Source: an uncultured Acetobacteraceae bacterium (lineage in GTDB: Bacteria > Pseudomonadota > Alphaproteobacteria > Acetobacterales > Acetobacteraceae). From it: a stretch of DNA of 64,000 bases. The stretch covers positions 1-64,000 of the forward strand of contig CAIXEA010000203.1 of NCBI GenBank assembly GCA_903918315.1. The letters run 5' to 3'. The position numbers and the translations under genes are program-made. Positions 27,308 through 35,839 of the stretch are shown here, piece by piece. The stretch's first letter is position 1. Every line of letters begins with the position of its first letter. Under the pieces are notes generated by a model that saw only the letters and a program-made list of their open reading frames with translations, had not been told where the DNA came from and made no database searches.

Positions 27308-27949
27308 ATGACCGACGAACCCGGCCTGTTCGATATCATTCAGACCACCCGCTCCATGCGCCGGCTGAAGCCGGATCCCGTGCCGGATGCGTTGATCCAC
27401 AAGATTCTGGAGGCGGGGTCCTGCGCCGCCAATGGCGGCAATACCCAGAAATGGCGCTTCCTGGTGGTCAAGGACCCCGCGATCAAGAAGGCGGTGCAGG
27501 TCTGGTATAAAAAGGCCTTCGATGAGGTTGTCGGCCCACGCTATGCGTCCAGCGCGCCCCCCCCGGGCGTGACGGGCGACAAATACCAGCGCCAGCACGG
27601 TGCGGTCGAATATCTGACCGAGCATTTTCACGAAGCGCCGGTCTGGATCGTGGCCTGCATTGACGAAGGCCCGAATCCGCCGCCGCGCTGGGCCGGTGCG
27701 TCCATCTACCCCGCCGTGCAGAACATGCTGCTGGCGGCGCGCGCCTTGGGCCTGGGGTCGACCTTGACGACCCGGCATCTGCTGTTCGAAGCCGAGACGG
27801 ACGGCGCGCTCGGCCTGCCGCCGGGCGTGCGGTCCTACGCGATCCTTCCCATCGGCTACCCCATGGGTAAATTCGGCCCCGTCGGCCGCGGCAAGCTGGC
27901 CGATTTCGTCTATCAGGATCGCTGGGGCCAGCCTTACCTCACGGAGTGA
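27308..27949 (+). CDS. Nitroreductase-family flavoprotein
   Basis: FMN-dependent NAD(P)H oxidoreductase of 213 residues. Family marks are the opening IIQTTRSMRRLKPDPVPD (FMN phosphate contact), AANGGNTQKWRFLVV and the C-terminal AILPIGYPMGKFGPVGR. Reduces nitro compounds or quinones in known relatives. The start at 27308 is preceded by GGAGG; a longer start at 27275 is not needed. It lies between a dehydrogenase and binding-protein genes in the same direction, which may indicate one catabolic unit. Confidence 0.9.
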   Translation: MTDEPGLFDIIQTTRSMRRLKPDPVPDALIHKILEAGSCAANGGNTQKWRFLVVKDPAIKKAVQVWYKKAFDEVVGPRYASSAPPPGVTGDKYQRQHGAVEYLTEHFHEAPVWIVACIDEGPNPPPRWAGASIYPAVQNMLLAARALGLGSTLTTRHLLFEAETDGALGLPPGVRSYAILPIGYPMGKFGPVGRGKLADFVYQDRWGQPYLTE

Positions 27950-28012
27950 CAATGTTGCGCCCGGACTGAAAATCGCGGACCGTCTCTTCCAAGAGCAAAA
28001 GGGGAGGCGGTC

Positions 28013-29605
28013 ATGCGCGGCCGGTTGGGATGGTATTTGTGTTTGGTCATTGGCGTTATGGGGCTGCTCTGTGGCGCTGCGCAGGCCCAGAAGCGCGGCG
28101 GCGTGCTGACCATGCCGCTGCTGGACTCCCCCGCCAGCCCATCCCTGCATGAGGAAGCGACTGTGACGGTGGTCGTGCCGTTCATGGGGCTGTTCAACAA
28201 TCTGATCGTTTACGACCAGCACAAGCCGCGCAATGAGGATTCGACGATCATCCCGGACCTCGCGACCCAGTGGTCGTGGGACGTGACGCGGACCAGGCTC
28301 ACCTTTCTGCTGCGCGATGGCGTGACCTGGCACGACGGCAAGCCCTTCACCTCGGCTGACGTAAAATGCACCTGGGACATGGTCTCCGGCCTCACGCCCG
28401 GGAAGATCCGCAAGAGTCCGCGCAAAGAATGGTTCGCCAATCTTGAGAGCATAACGGTCAATGGCCCGTTGGAGGTGACCTTCAACCTCAGGCGGCCGCA
28501 ACCGTCGATGCTGGCGATGCTGGCGTCCGGCTATTCGCCGGTTTATCCGTGCCACGTCTCATCGGCCGACATGCGCACGAGGCCCATCGGCACCGGTCCG
28601 TTCCGCTTCGTGGAATACAAGATGAACGAGATCATCCGGCTGGAGCGCAATCCCACTTATTGGAAGCCCGGCCTGCCGTATCTGGACGGGATCGAGGTGC
28701 CGGTGGTCACGAGCCGGGCGACGCGCATGCTCGGTCTCGTATCCGGTAAATACGACATCAGTTTCCCCACCGACCCGACGGTGGGGCTGGTGCGCGACCT
28801 CAAGCAGCAGGCCCCGGCGGTGCAATGCACGATCCGGCCGATTGGCAATTCCAATCTGATCATCAACCGTGATGCGCCGCCCTTCGACAATGCCGATATC
28901 CGCCAGGCCCTGGCGCTGACGCTGGACCACAAGGCCTTCAACACCATCATGAACGAAGGCGTCGACGGCATTGGTGCCTCCATGCTGTTCGAACCCGATG
29001 GGATCTGGGGGGTGCCGCCGGCGATGCTGGCGACGTTCCCGGGCTATGGCTCCGATATCGTGGCTTCGCGGGATCGGGCCCGGGCCTTGATGGCCAAGGC
29101 CGGCTACGGGCCGGACAAGCGACTGGCGGTAAAGATTTTCACGCGCAATTTGTCGACGTTCCGCGATCCGGCGCTGATCCTGGCCGATCATCTGAAGGAA
29201 ATATATATCGATGCGGAACTGGATGTGGTGGATACGCCGCAATTCTATAATCGTGTGTTCAAAAAGGACTACCAGATTGGAATGAACGCGACCGGCTATT
29301 CCCTGGACGATCCGGATCAGGTCTTTTACGAGAATTATGGCTGCGGCAGCATTCGCAACTATACTAATTACTGCAACCGCGACATCCAGGCGCTGTTCGA
29401 TGCGCAGTCACAGGAAGGGGATGTGACGAAACGCAAACAGATGGTGTGGGAAATCGAACGCCGCTTGCTCGAAGACGTGGCGCGCCCGGTGACCTATTAC
29501 GGGCAACAGGCGGGCTGTTGGCAATCATATGTCAAAAACTATAGTATCATGGTCAACAGTATCTACAATGGGTGGCGCTTTGAGGATGTTTGGCTTGATA
29601 AATAG
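28013..29605 (+). CDS. ABC substrate-binding protein, family 5 (no adjacent permease)
   Basis: Exported binding protein of 530 residues: signal peptide about 1-25 (ending AAQA), mature QKRGGVLTMPLLDS. Family-5 signature: TFLLRDGVTWHDGKPFTSAD around residues 98-117, and GTGPFRFVEYK. It is a different subgroup from the pair at 19062 and 24556, with no double cysteine motif. No permease or ATPase follows, so it either uses the importer at 20651-24543 or a system elsewhere. Start has AGGGGAGG upstream. Confidence 0.92.
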   Translation: MRGRLGWYLCLVIGVMGLLCGAAQAQKRGGVLTMPLLDSPASPSLHEEATVTVVVPFMGLFNNLIVYDQHKPRNEDSTIIPDLATQWSWDVTRTRLTFLLRDGVTWHDGKPFTSADVKCTWDMVSGLTPGKIRKSPRKEWFANLESITVNGPLEVTFNLRRPQPSMLAMLASGYSPVYPCHVSSADMRTRPIGTGPFRFVEYKMNEIIRLERNPTYWKPGLPYLDGIEVPVVTSRATRMLGLVSGKYDISFPTDPTVGLVRDLKQQAPAVQCTIRPIGNSNLIINRDAPPFDNADIRQALALTLDHKAFNTIMNEGVDGIGASMLFEPDGIWGVPPAMLATFPGYGSDIVASRDRARALMAKAGYGPDKRLAVKIFTRNLSTFRDPALILADHLKEIYIDAELDVVDTPQFYNRVFKKDYQIGMNATGYSLDDPDQVFYENYGCGSIRNYTNYCNRDIQALFDAQSQEGDVTKRKQMVWEIERRLLEDVARPVTYYGQQAGCWQSYVKNYSIMVNSIYNGWRFEDVWLDK

Positions 29606-29715
29606 CGGAATATCTGTCCGCTGGCGCGGGTGGGCGCTGGCCATACTCTAACAGCGATTGTATGTTCGATCGTTATCCGGGTATAAACCATTGCCATAAG
29701 GGAACACGAGATCCC

Positions 29716-31293
29716 ATGATACCGAATTGCCTCCGTCTTGGCGGCCTGATTTTCGCCGGGGCTTTCGCCGCACAGTCCGCCTCCGCCGCCACGCTGCGCT
29801 GGGCCAGCGATGGCGACGTGAACGCCATGGACCCAACCACACGGCAAGAAACCGTGCAGTTGTCCTTCCTGGCCAATATTTACGAACCGCTCGTGCGGCG
29901 GAACCGGTCCTTGGGACTGGAGCCGTCATTGGCGGTGTCCTGGGAACAAACCAGTCCGACCGTCTGGCGGTTCCATCTGCGGCCCAACGTGAAATGGCAG
30001 GACGGGTCTGCCTTCACAGCCGATGACGTGGTGTTTTCGCTCAAGCGCATCCAGGAGCCGAGCTCATCCATGCGGGCGCCGCTGTCGCCGGTGAAGGAGG
30101 CGCGCAAGATCGATGATCTGACGGTCGAATTCGAAACCCATCTGCCGGATCCGATTTTCGTGCAGGAACAGACCAATTTCATGATCATGTCCAAGGCGTG
30201 GTGTGAGGCGCATAACGCGACCGTCCCCGCGACCATCGGCAAGGAGGACAATTACGCATTGCATAACGCGATGGGGACCGGGCCGTTCCGGCTTCTCTCC
30301 CGCGAACCGGATCGCAAAACCGTGCTCGAGCGGAACCCGGGCTGGTGGGACAAGCCGGAACATAATCTGGATCGGGTCGAGTTCAATGTGATCTCAAGCG
30401 CCCCCACCCGCGTCGCGGCGCTGCTGTCGGGAGAGGTCGATGTCGTCTACAGCGTGCCGCCGCAGGATCTGGCGCGCATCCGGCAGACCGCGGGTCTGAA
30501 AGTGTTCGAAACCCCGGAATTGCGCACGATTTATCTGGGCTTCAATCAATCGCGTGACGAACTCCCGTCGTCCGACATCAAGGGCAAGAATCCGTTCCGG
30601 GATGTGCGCGTGCGCCAGGCGATCAGCCTCGCGATCGATGAGCCGGCCATCGCGTCCAAGGTCATGCTGGGTTTGGGGCATCCCACCGGGCTGATGTGGG
30701 GGGCGGGGATTAATGGGTATGATGCCAAGCAGGATGTACACCCAAAGGCAGACCCGGCTCGCGCCAAGGAACTGCTGACCGAGGCTGGCTATCCCGAAGG
30801 ATTCAAGGTCGGTCTTGATTGTCCCAATGACCGCTACATCATGGACGAGCAGATCTGCACCGCGGTCGTGCCGATGCTGGCCCGGATCGGGATCAAGGTG
30901 AACCTGACCGCGCAGACCAAGACCAAGTTCTTCACCCAGATCCTCAATCCGAATTACAATACCGATTTCTGGATGCTGGGTTGGACGCCTTCGACCTATG
31001 ACGCGCACAATGCCCTCTACACCTTGCTGGGCACGCGCGACGGCAAGCGGGGGGAGGTCAATGTCGGCGGCTATTCCAATGCAGCGCTTGATGATCTGAT
31101 CACGAAAATCGGTGTCGAAACGGATCAGGCGAAGCGCACGGATATGATCCGCCAGGCGGCGGTCATCGTGCAGACCGACGTGGCGACCTTGCCGTTGCAT
31201 CAGCAGGTGGTGGTCTGGGCCGCCAAAGAGGGGATTGATCTGGCACAGCTCGCCGACAACACCTTTCCCTATCGCTATGTGAAGATGAAATAG
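29716..31293 (+). CDS. ABC substrate-binding protein, family 5 (second orphan)
   Basis: Fourth family-5 binding protein in 12 kb; 525 residues with a signal peptide of about 25 residues (LIFAGAFAAQSASA). Signature WRFHLRPNVKWQDGSAFTADD and GTGPFRLLSREP are clear. Start 29716 is preceded by AAGGGAA; an upstream start at 29662 would add residues that do not look like a signal peptide. The gene stands apart by 110 bp and may have its own promoter. No permease adjacent; ligand unknown. Confidence 0.92.
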   Translation: MIPNCLRLGGLIFAGAFAAQSASAATLRWASDGDVNAMDPTTRQETVQLSFLANIYEPLVRRNRSLGLEPSLAVSWEQTSPTVWRFHLRPNVKWQDGSAFTADDVVFSLKRIQEPSSSMRAPLSPVKEARKIDDLTVEFETHLPDPIFVQEQTNFMIMSKAWCEAHNATVPATIGKEDNYALHNAMGTGPFRLLSREPDRKTVLERNPGWWDKPEHNLDRVEFNVISSAPTRVAALLSGEVDVVYSVPPQDLARIRQTAGLKVFETPELRTIYLGFNQSRDELPSSDIKGKNPFRDVRVRQAISLAIDEPAIASKVMLGLGHPTGLMWGAGINGYDAKQDVHPKADPARAKELLTEAGYPEGFKVGLDCPNDRYIMDEQICTAVVPMLARIGIKVNLTAQTKTKFFTQILNPNYNTDFWMLGWTPSTYDAHNALYTLLGTRDGKRGEVNVGGYSNAALDDLITKIGVETDQAKRTDMIRQAAVIVQTDVATLPLHQQVVVWAAKEGIDLAQLADNTFPYRYVKMK

Positions 31294-31308
31294 GCTTCAC
31301 ACGTCCTC

Positions 31309-31334
31309 CCGGCTGGACGGCGTCACGCCGCCGG
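31309..31334 (+). terminator. Possible terminator hairpin
   Basis: CCGGC and GGCG (left) pair with CGCC and GCCGG (right) around a TCA loop, with a 5-base bulge on the left, 16 bp after the binding-protein stop. No T-run follows, so termination would be weak. Confidence 0.3.
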
Positions 31335-31373
31335 CTGGGTGGATCGCGACTTTGCGGGCGGCTGAAAGCCGGA

Positions 31374-31391
31374 GTATCGTGATCACGATAC
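31374..31391. promoter_or_regulatory. 18-bp perfect palindrome before the sirtuin gene
   Basis: GTATCGTGATCACGATAC is a perfect palindrome ending 22 bp before the sirtuin ATG. An even, spacerless palindrome of this length in a promoter is typical of a dimeric repressor site. A second small inverted repeat, AGCGG-AGAT-CCGCT (31398-31411), covers the ribosome binding site and could fold over it. Confidence 0.6.
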
Positions 31392-31413
31392 CCTCGCAGC
31401 GGAGATCCGCTTC

Positions 31414-32166
31414 ATGCCAATCGATGAAGAATTGGAATATTTCGCCCGTCTGATCCGTCAGTCCCGCCGAACCGTGGTGTTCACCGGCGCCGGTATCAGT
31501 ACGGAGTCGGGCATTCCGGATTTTCGGAGTCCCGGCGGTGCCTGGACCAAAATGAAACCAATCGATTTCTCGGATTTCATGCGCTCCGACGCGGCGCGGC
31601 GGGAAACGTGGCGGCGCCGGTTCGATATGGAGCCGCAATTCCGTCAGGCCACGCCCAATCGCGGCCATCGCGCCGTGGCGGAGTTGATCCGATCGGGCAA
31701 AGCGTCGTCGGTCATCACCCAGAATATTGACGGATTGCATCAGGATTCCGGAATCCCCGACGACAAGGTGATCGAACTGCACGGCAACACCACCTACGCC
31801 CATTGTCTTGATTGCGGGCAACGATATTCCATCGCCTCTCTTCAGGTGGATTTTGAGCGGGACAGCATCGTGCCAAGCTGTGCCTGCGGCGGTTGGGTCA
31901 AGACCGCGACGGTGTCGTTTGGGCAGTCGATGCCGGTGCGGGAAATGACCCTTGCGCAGCGCGAGGCTTTGGCTGCGGATCTTCTGATCGTCGTAGGCTC
32001 GTCCCTGGTGGTTTACCCGGCGGCGGGATTTCCCGAACTGGCGAAGCGCCACGGCGCCGCCCTGGTGATCCTGAACCGCGATCCCACCGGCTTGGATGAG
32101 ATCGCCGATCTGGTGCTGAATCGTCCGATTGGGGAAACATTAGGGGGTGTTGTCGGGGTCGACTGA
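31414..32166 (+). CDS. Sirtuin, NAD-dependent protein deacylase
   Basis: Removes acyl groups from lysines using NAD, releasing nicotinamide and O-acyl-ADP-ribose, in the cytosol. The 250-residue protein has GAGISTESGIPDFRS (residues 25-39), TQNIDGLH (102-109), catalytic H123 in ELHGN, and zinc cysteines C131, C134, C156, C158 (the second pair spaced CxC rather than CxxC). GSSLVVYP follows. It has its own promoter region with an 18-bp palindrome and is convergent with the DUF35 gene. Acyl specificity cannot be told. Confidence 0.94.
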   Translation: MPIDEELEYFARLIRQSRRTVVFTGAGISTESGIPDFRSPGGAWTKMKPIDFSDFMRSDAARRETWRRRFDMEPQFRQATPNRGHRAVAELIRSGKASSVITQNIDGLHQDSGIPDDKVIELHGNTTYAHCLDCGQRYSIASLQVDFERDSIVPSCACGGWVKTATVSFGQSMPVREMTLAQREALAADLLIVVGSSLVVYPAAGFPELAKRHGAALVILNRDPTGLDEIADLVLNRPIGETLGGVVGVD

Positions 32167-32190
32167 CTGTCCGGCCTGGGCGGCTGCCGG

Positions 32191-32604
32191 TCAGGAAGTG
32201 ACCCGCTCAAACACCGGCAGCGTCAGATCGTCCTTGACCTTGTCATAGCCAATTTTCACCGCCAGCCCCACCCGCAGATCAGCCTGCGTGATGCCGCGCA
32301 CCTGGGCGTTCATGCGCACATCTTCATCGAGGTCCACCGTCACCAGGATATAGGGCAACTCGCCCTTGAAGCCGGGATGAAACGCGTAATGGGTGATGGT
32401 CCAGCTATGAACCTTGCCCCGGCCCGAAGCCTCGACCCATGTCACGTTCATGGAATAGCAGGAATCGCAGACCGGCCGCGGATAATGCCGCACCTTGCCG
32501 CAATCGGCACAGGCTTGCAGGCACAGCCGCCCCTCTTGCAGACCGGTCCAGTAGGGCTGGGTGTCGGCGGTGGGGGAGGGGACGAGTTTCTCGTAGTCAG
32601 ACAC
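32191..32604 (-). CDS. DUF35 OB-fold protein with zinc ribbon (thiolase partner)
   Basis: A 137-residue acyl-CoA-binding-like protein of the DUF35/COG1545 family. A rubredoxin-like zinc ribbon is seen as CADCGKVRHYPRPVCDSC (four cysteines), then an OB-fold domain. GTG start, with GGAGGGG eight bases upstream, four bases after the thiolase stop, so the pair is one transcriptional unit. In steroid degraders such proteins form a complex with a thiolase-like partner that acts as an aldolase; by analogy a heteromer is expected with the protein at 32609. The frame can be read further upstream into the thiolase gene, but that is unlikely. Confidence 0.9.
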   Translation of the reverse strand: MSDYEKLVPSPTADTQPYWTGLQEGRLCLQACADCGKVRHYPRPVCDSCYSMNVTWVEASGRGKVHSWTITHYAFHPGFKGELPYILVTVDLDEDVRMNAQVRGITQADLRVGLAVKIGYDKVKDDLTLPVFERVTS

Positions 32605-32608
32605 AGCC

Positions 32609-33754
32609 TCAACCCCTCCGCATGATGGCGACGGACCCGTCGCCCATATCGCCGTAACCTGTAACCAGTCCGATCTCGGCATCGGTGACCTGGGCGGCCG
32701 CTTCGCCGCGGAGCTGGCGGGCGAGTTCGACGATATGGTTCATCCCCGCCATATGCGCCTGTGACAGCAGCCCGCCATGGGTGTTCACCGGCAGGCGGCC
32801 GTTCAGGCCGAGCGCGCCGTTCTCCACGAAGCCGCCGCCTTCGCCTTTTTTGCAGAAGCCGAGGTCCTCGAGCTGACACATCACGATATAGGTGAAGCAG
32901 TCATAGACTTCGGCCACATCGATATCGCCCGGGGTGATGCCCGCCATCGCGAAGGCTTTTGGTGCTGCTTTGGCCAGGCCAAGCGTCGTCAGGTCCGGCC
33001 GCTGCGTGATCGCCGACGGCGAGTCCGGATGACCCTCCGCCACGCCCATCACCATGATCGGCCGCTTGGCCAGGTCACGGGCGATATCCGGGGCGCTGAT
33101 CACCACCGCTGCGCCGCCGTCGCTTTCCAGCGAGCAATCCAGCAGCCGCAGCGGGTCGGAGATCATGCGCGATGACTGATGATCCTCGATCGTCATCGGG
33201 TTCTTCATCGTCGCATTGGACTGAAGGGAGGCATGATAGCGCGTGGTCACCGCGACTTCCGCCAACTGGCGGGAGGTGGTGCCGTATAGCTCCATATGCC
33301 GGCGCGCCATCGGGGCATAAAGCTGCGCCGGGGCGATGGCACCGAGCGGCATCTCAAACTCACCGATGGTGCGGAACTGCGGCATCTGCTGCACGCGGGT
33401 GCCGATGCGCCCCCCGGAATAGCCGGTCCGCCCAAGGGAGATCAGCACGTGCTTGCAGATGCCGGCATCGATCACCGCCAGCGCGCACTGTATAGCGGCG
33501 ACGGCCGAGGCGCCGCCCATCGGCGTGGTGGCGGAAAAGCGCAGGTCCTTGATGCCAAAATTGGTGATGAAGTCCTCGGCCACCGCGCCATGGCCGTAGG
33601 GGATCAGGCCGTCGATGTCGGTGGGCTTGAGACCGGCGTCACGGATCGCGTTCAGCGAGGCCTCAAGTTGGAACGACAGCGCCGTGCGGTCGGTGCCGCG
33701 CAGGTATTTCGTTTCACCGACGCCGGTAACGGCGCCTTTTTCATATAATGACAT
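32609..33754 (-). CDS. Thiolase-like protein (SCPx/Ltp2 type)
   Basis: A 381-residue member of the thiolase superfamily. The C-terminal PVNTHGGLLSQAHMAGMNH fits the family's active-site loop, but the spot for the nucleophilic cysteine reads TTPMGGASAV, without cysteine, so ordinary thiolysis is unlikely. Such proteins with DUF35 partners are known as retro-aldolases in sterol side-chain breakdown. Start ATG 33754 follows GGGAGC. It pairs with the DUF35 gene downstream and with a second such pair at 57809-59366. Substrate unknown. Confidence 0.88.
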   Translation of the reverse strand: MSLYEKGAVTGVGETKYLRGTDRTALSFQLEASLNAIRDAGLKPTDIDGLIPYGHGAVAEDFITNFGIKDLRFSATTPMGGASAVAAIQCALAVIDAGICKHVLISLGRTGYSGGRIGTRVQQMPQFRTIGEFEMPLGAIAPAQLYAPMARRHMELYGTTSRQLAEVAVTTRYHASLQSNATMKNPMTIEDHQSSRMISDPLRLLDCSLESDGGAAVVISAPDIARDLAKRPIMVMGVAEGHPDSPSAITQRPDLTTLGLAKAAPKAFAMAGITPGDIDVAEVYDCFTYIVMCQLEDLGFCKKGEGGGFVENGALGLNGRLPVNTHGGLLSQAHMAGMNHIVELARQLRGEAAAQVTDAEIGLVTGYGDMGDGSVAIMRRG

Positions 33755-33796
33755 CGGCCGTTGCTCCCGGGCATTCCTCGTGCTCGGGAGTGTCGG

Positions 33797-34384
33797 TTAC
33801 CCGAAGTCGGTCGTCAATTCAGCGCGCACGGCCTCGGTGATGATCGCCATATGCCCGTAGTTGCGGTGGTTGAAGCCGATGACCACCTCCGCCCCCGGGC
33901 TGCAGAATGCCGCGATCTGATCTGCGGTGAAGGGGAAGTGCACGAATTGCACCGACGATGCTTTGCCGTCTTCGCGGGTGCGGTCCTGATCCGCCTCGGC
34001 CACGCCCTTGATGGTTTCCCCACCGACACGCAAGAAAGCGGCTTCCTCGATCCCCCCGAGCCCGTCGAGCACCCGCTTGCGGCGGATGGGGTCGTCGATT
34101 TCGATCATGAAGGTGGCCGTGAGTTCGGACCCATTGGGGATCAGCGGATTATAGGCTTCCAACTCGCCCGGTATCTGCTCGGCGCCGCCTTTTTCGATGT
34201 AGATCATCTCCTGTATCTGGTGCCACATGGTGTCGTAGCATTCGAAATAGAAGGTGACATGCGGCCCGACCTCGATGCGGCGGTTGCGCTTTTTGGCGGT
34301 GATGTCGCGGCGCATCTGGGCACGGTTCTTCGCGTATTCGGCGGCCGGGATGATGTCCGCTGCGGTGATCGCGTGTTTGGGCAT
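33797..34384 (-). CDS. DUF3501 family protein
   Basis: A 195-residue protein with the family start ADIIPAAEYAKNRAQMRR and the conserved core GPHVTFYFECYDTMWHQIQEM. No enzymatic residue set is known. DUF3501 genes are regularly found with rubrerythrin and an Fe-S oxidoreductase, as here: the Fe-S gene ends 23 bp upstream. Start at 34384 has GGAGACGAAC upstream; a start at 34411 would overlap the Fe-S gene. Likely part of an oxidative-stress module; molecular role unknown. Confidence 0.88.
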   Translation of the reverse strand: MPKHAITAADIIPAAEYAKNRAQMRRDITAKKRNRRIEVGPHVTFYFECYDTMWHQIQEMIYIEKGGAEQIPGELEAYNPLIPNGSELTATFMIEIDDPIRRKRVLDGLGGIEEAAFLRVGGETIKGVAEADQDRTREDGKASSVQFVHFPFTADQIAAFCSPGAEVVIGFNHRNYGHMAIITEAVRAELTTDFG

Positions 34385-34407
34385 GTTCGTCTCCTGATGA
34401 TCCGGGT

Positions 34408-35748
34408 TCATCCGCCCAATCCATAGGCGCGGGCGATGAGCTGGATGGGATGTGTCACCAGCTCCGGCTTCGGGGCATCGCCGCCCAGGGCGTCAATCCC
34501 CTGCACGATATGCACCCCGGCCAGAGGGCATTCCGACATCACGAAGCCGGCGCCGTTGCGGGCGGCCTGCTGCGCGACCGGCTTGCCGACTTTCATCGCC
34601 ACCGGGAACCATTCCTCCTTGAAACCCCAGGATCCGCCGTGCCCGGAGCAGCGCTCGATCACCTTAACGCTCGCTTTGGGGATCAGGCGCAGCATTTCGG
34701 CACCCTTCTGGCCCATGTTCTGGGCCCGGGCGTGGCAGGCCATGTGCAGGGTCAGGGTGCCACCGATGTTTTCCATCCCGGGGGCCATGCCCTGCTTCTT
34801 GGCGATATCAACGACATATTCGCTGATATCGAAGGTGGCGCGGGACAGCAGGGCGACGTCGGGGTCGTCGGGCAGGATCAGGGGCCATTCCGATTTGAGC
34901 ATCAGCCCGCAGGACGGGACCAAAGCGATGATGTCATAGCCCTTCTCGATCCAGGGCTTCATCTCCGCCGCCACTTTCTTCGCGTTGGCGGCGACGTCGG
35001 CGATACGGCCTTGTTCGAGCAGGGGCATGCTGCAACAGCTGGGATAGACGATCTGGGTCTCAACCCCGTTCATCGCCAGCACCTGGCGGGCGGCGATGCC
35101 GACATGGGGTTCGTTGAAGTTCACGAAACAGGTGGCATACAGCACCGCCTTGCGCCCGAAGGCCGGTGCTTCGGCATTGACCGCGGGGGCATCGTAATCC
35201 TGCCGCTCAAAGCTGTGGCTGGCGTATTTCGGCAGTTCCGCGTCCTTGTGCAGCCCGGCGACCGCGCGCAGGACCCGTCCCGCCGTCGCATTGCCCCGCT
35301 TGGTGGTCCAGTTCGCGATGGGGGCGACGATGGTTGCCAGCGCCCCGTTGCGGTCGGTTTCCGCCAGTTGCTTGTCCGCGAATGGGGTCTTGCCTTCCTT
35401 ATGCTCCAACGCGCGGTAGCGCAGCATCAGATGCGGGAAGTCGAGGTTGAACTCGTGCGGCGGCACATAGGGGCATTTCGTCATGTAGCACAGGTCGCAC
35501 AGCGTGCAGGCATCGACGACGGATTTGAAATCCTTGCTGTCGACGCCATCGAGTTCCTCGGTGGGGGAGGCATCGACGAGGTCAAACAGGCGCGGGAATG
35601 AATCGCACAGATTAAAGCAGCGGCGGCAGCCGTGGCAGATGTCGAACACGCGGCGCAATTCGAGCTCGATTTCCGCGGGGTCGTAGAAGGATTCATCCTG
35701 CCAGGGGATCGGATGCCGGGTCGGGGCTTCAAGGCTGCCTTCGCGCAT
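34408..35748 (-). CDS. Fe-S oxidoreductase, GlpC/HdrB-like
   Basis: A 446-residue protein with two [4Fe-4S] motifs at the N-terminus (C38, C41, C44, C48 in CHGCRRCFNLC; C81, C84, C87, C92 in CTLCDLCYMTKC) and two CCG-type cysteine-rich domains (YPSCCSMPLLEQG; LHMACHARAQNM with ERCSGHGGSWG). Such proteins pass electrons to quinone or a partner enzyme. Start can be ATG 35748 or GTG 35757; TATAGTAACG occurs twice just upstream (35761-35786). It stands between rubrerythrin and DUF3501, suggesting it feeds electrons to the peroxidase. Confidence 0.9.
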   Translation of the reverse strand: MREGSLEAPTRHPIPWQDESFYDPAEIELELRRVFDICHGCRRCFNLCDSFPRLFDLVDASPTEELDGVDSKDFKSVVDACTLCDLCYMTKCPYVPPHEFNLDFPHLMLRYRALEHKEGKTPFADKQLAETDRNGALATIVAPIANWTTKRGNATAGRVLRAVAGLHKDAELPKYASHSFERQDYDAPAVNAEAPAFGRKAVLYATCFVNFNEPHVGIAARQVLAMNGVETQIVYPSCCSMPLLEQGRIADVAANAKKVAAEMKPWIEKGYDIIALVPSCGLMLKSEWPLILPDDPDVALLSRATFDISEYVVDIAKKQGMAPGMENIGGTLTLHMACHARAQNMGQKGAEMLRLIPKASVKVIERCSGHGGSWGFKEEWFPVAMKVGKPVAQQAARNGAGFVMSECPLAGVHIVQGIDALGGDAPKPELVTHPIQLIARAYGLGG

Positions 35749-35798
35749 CGCCTGCACTTTCGTTACTATATCGCGGCGTTACTATAAACGGGTAGAAA

Positions 35799-35829
35799 CC
35801 CCCTCCGCCCGGCGGGCCGGGGGAGGGGG
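35799..35829 (-). terminator. Terminator hairpin after rubrerythrin
   Basis: On the plus strand CCCCCTCC-g-CCCGG pairs with CCGGG-GGAGGGGG across a CGGG loop: 13 base pairs with one bulged base. Read from the rubrerythrin side it is followed by TTTC, so it can act as an intrinsic terminator or attenuator between rubrerythrin and the Fe-S gene. Confidence 0.6.
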
Positions 35830-35839
35830 ATCGTAAGCC

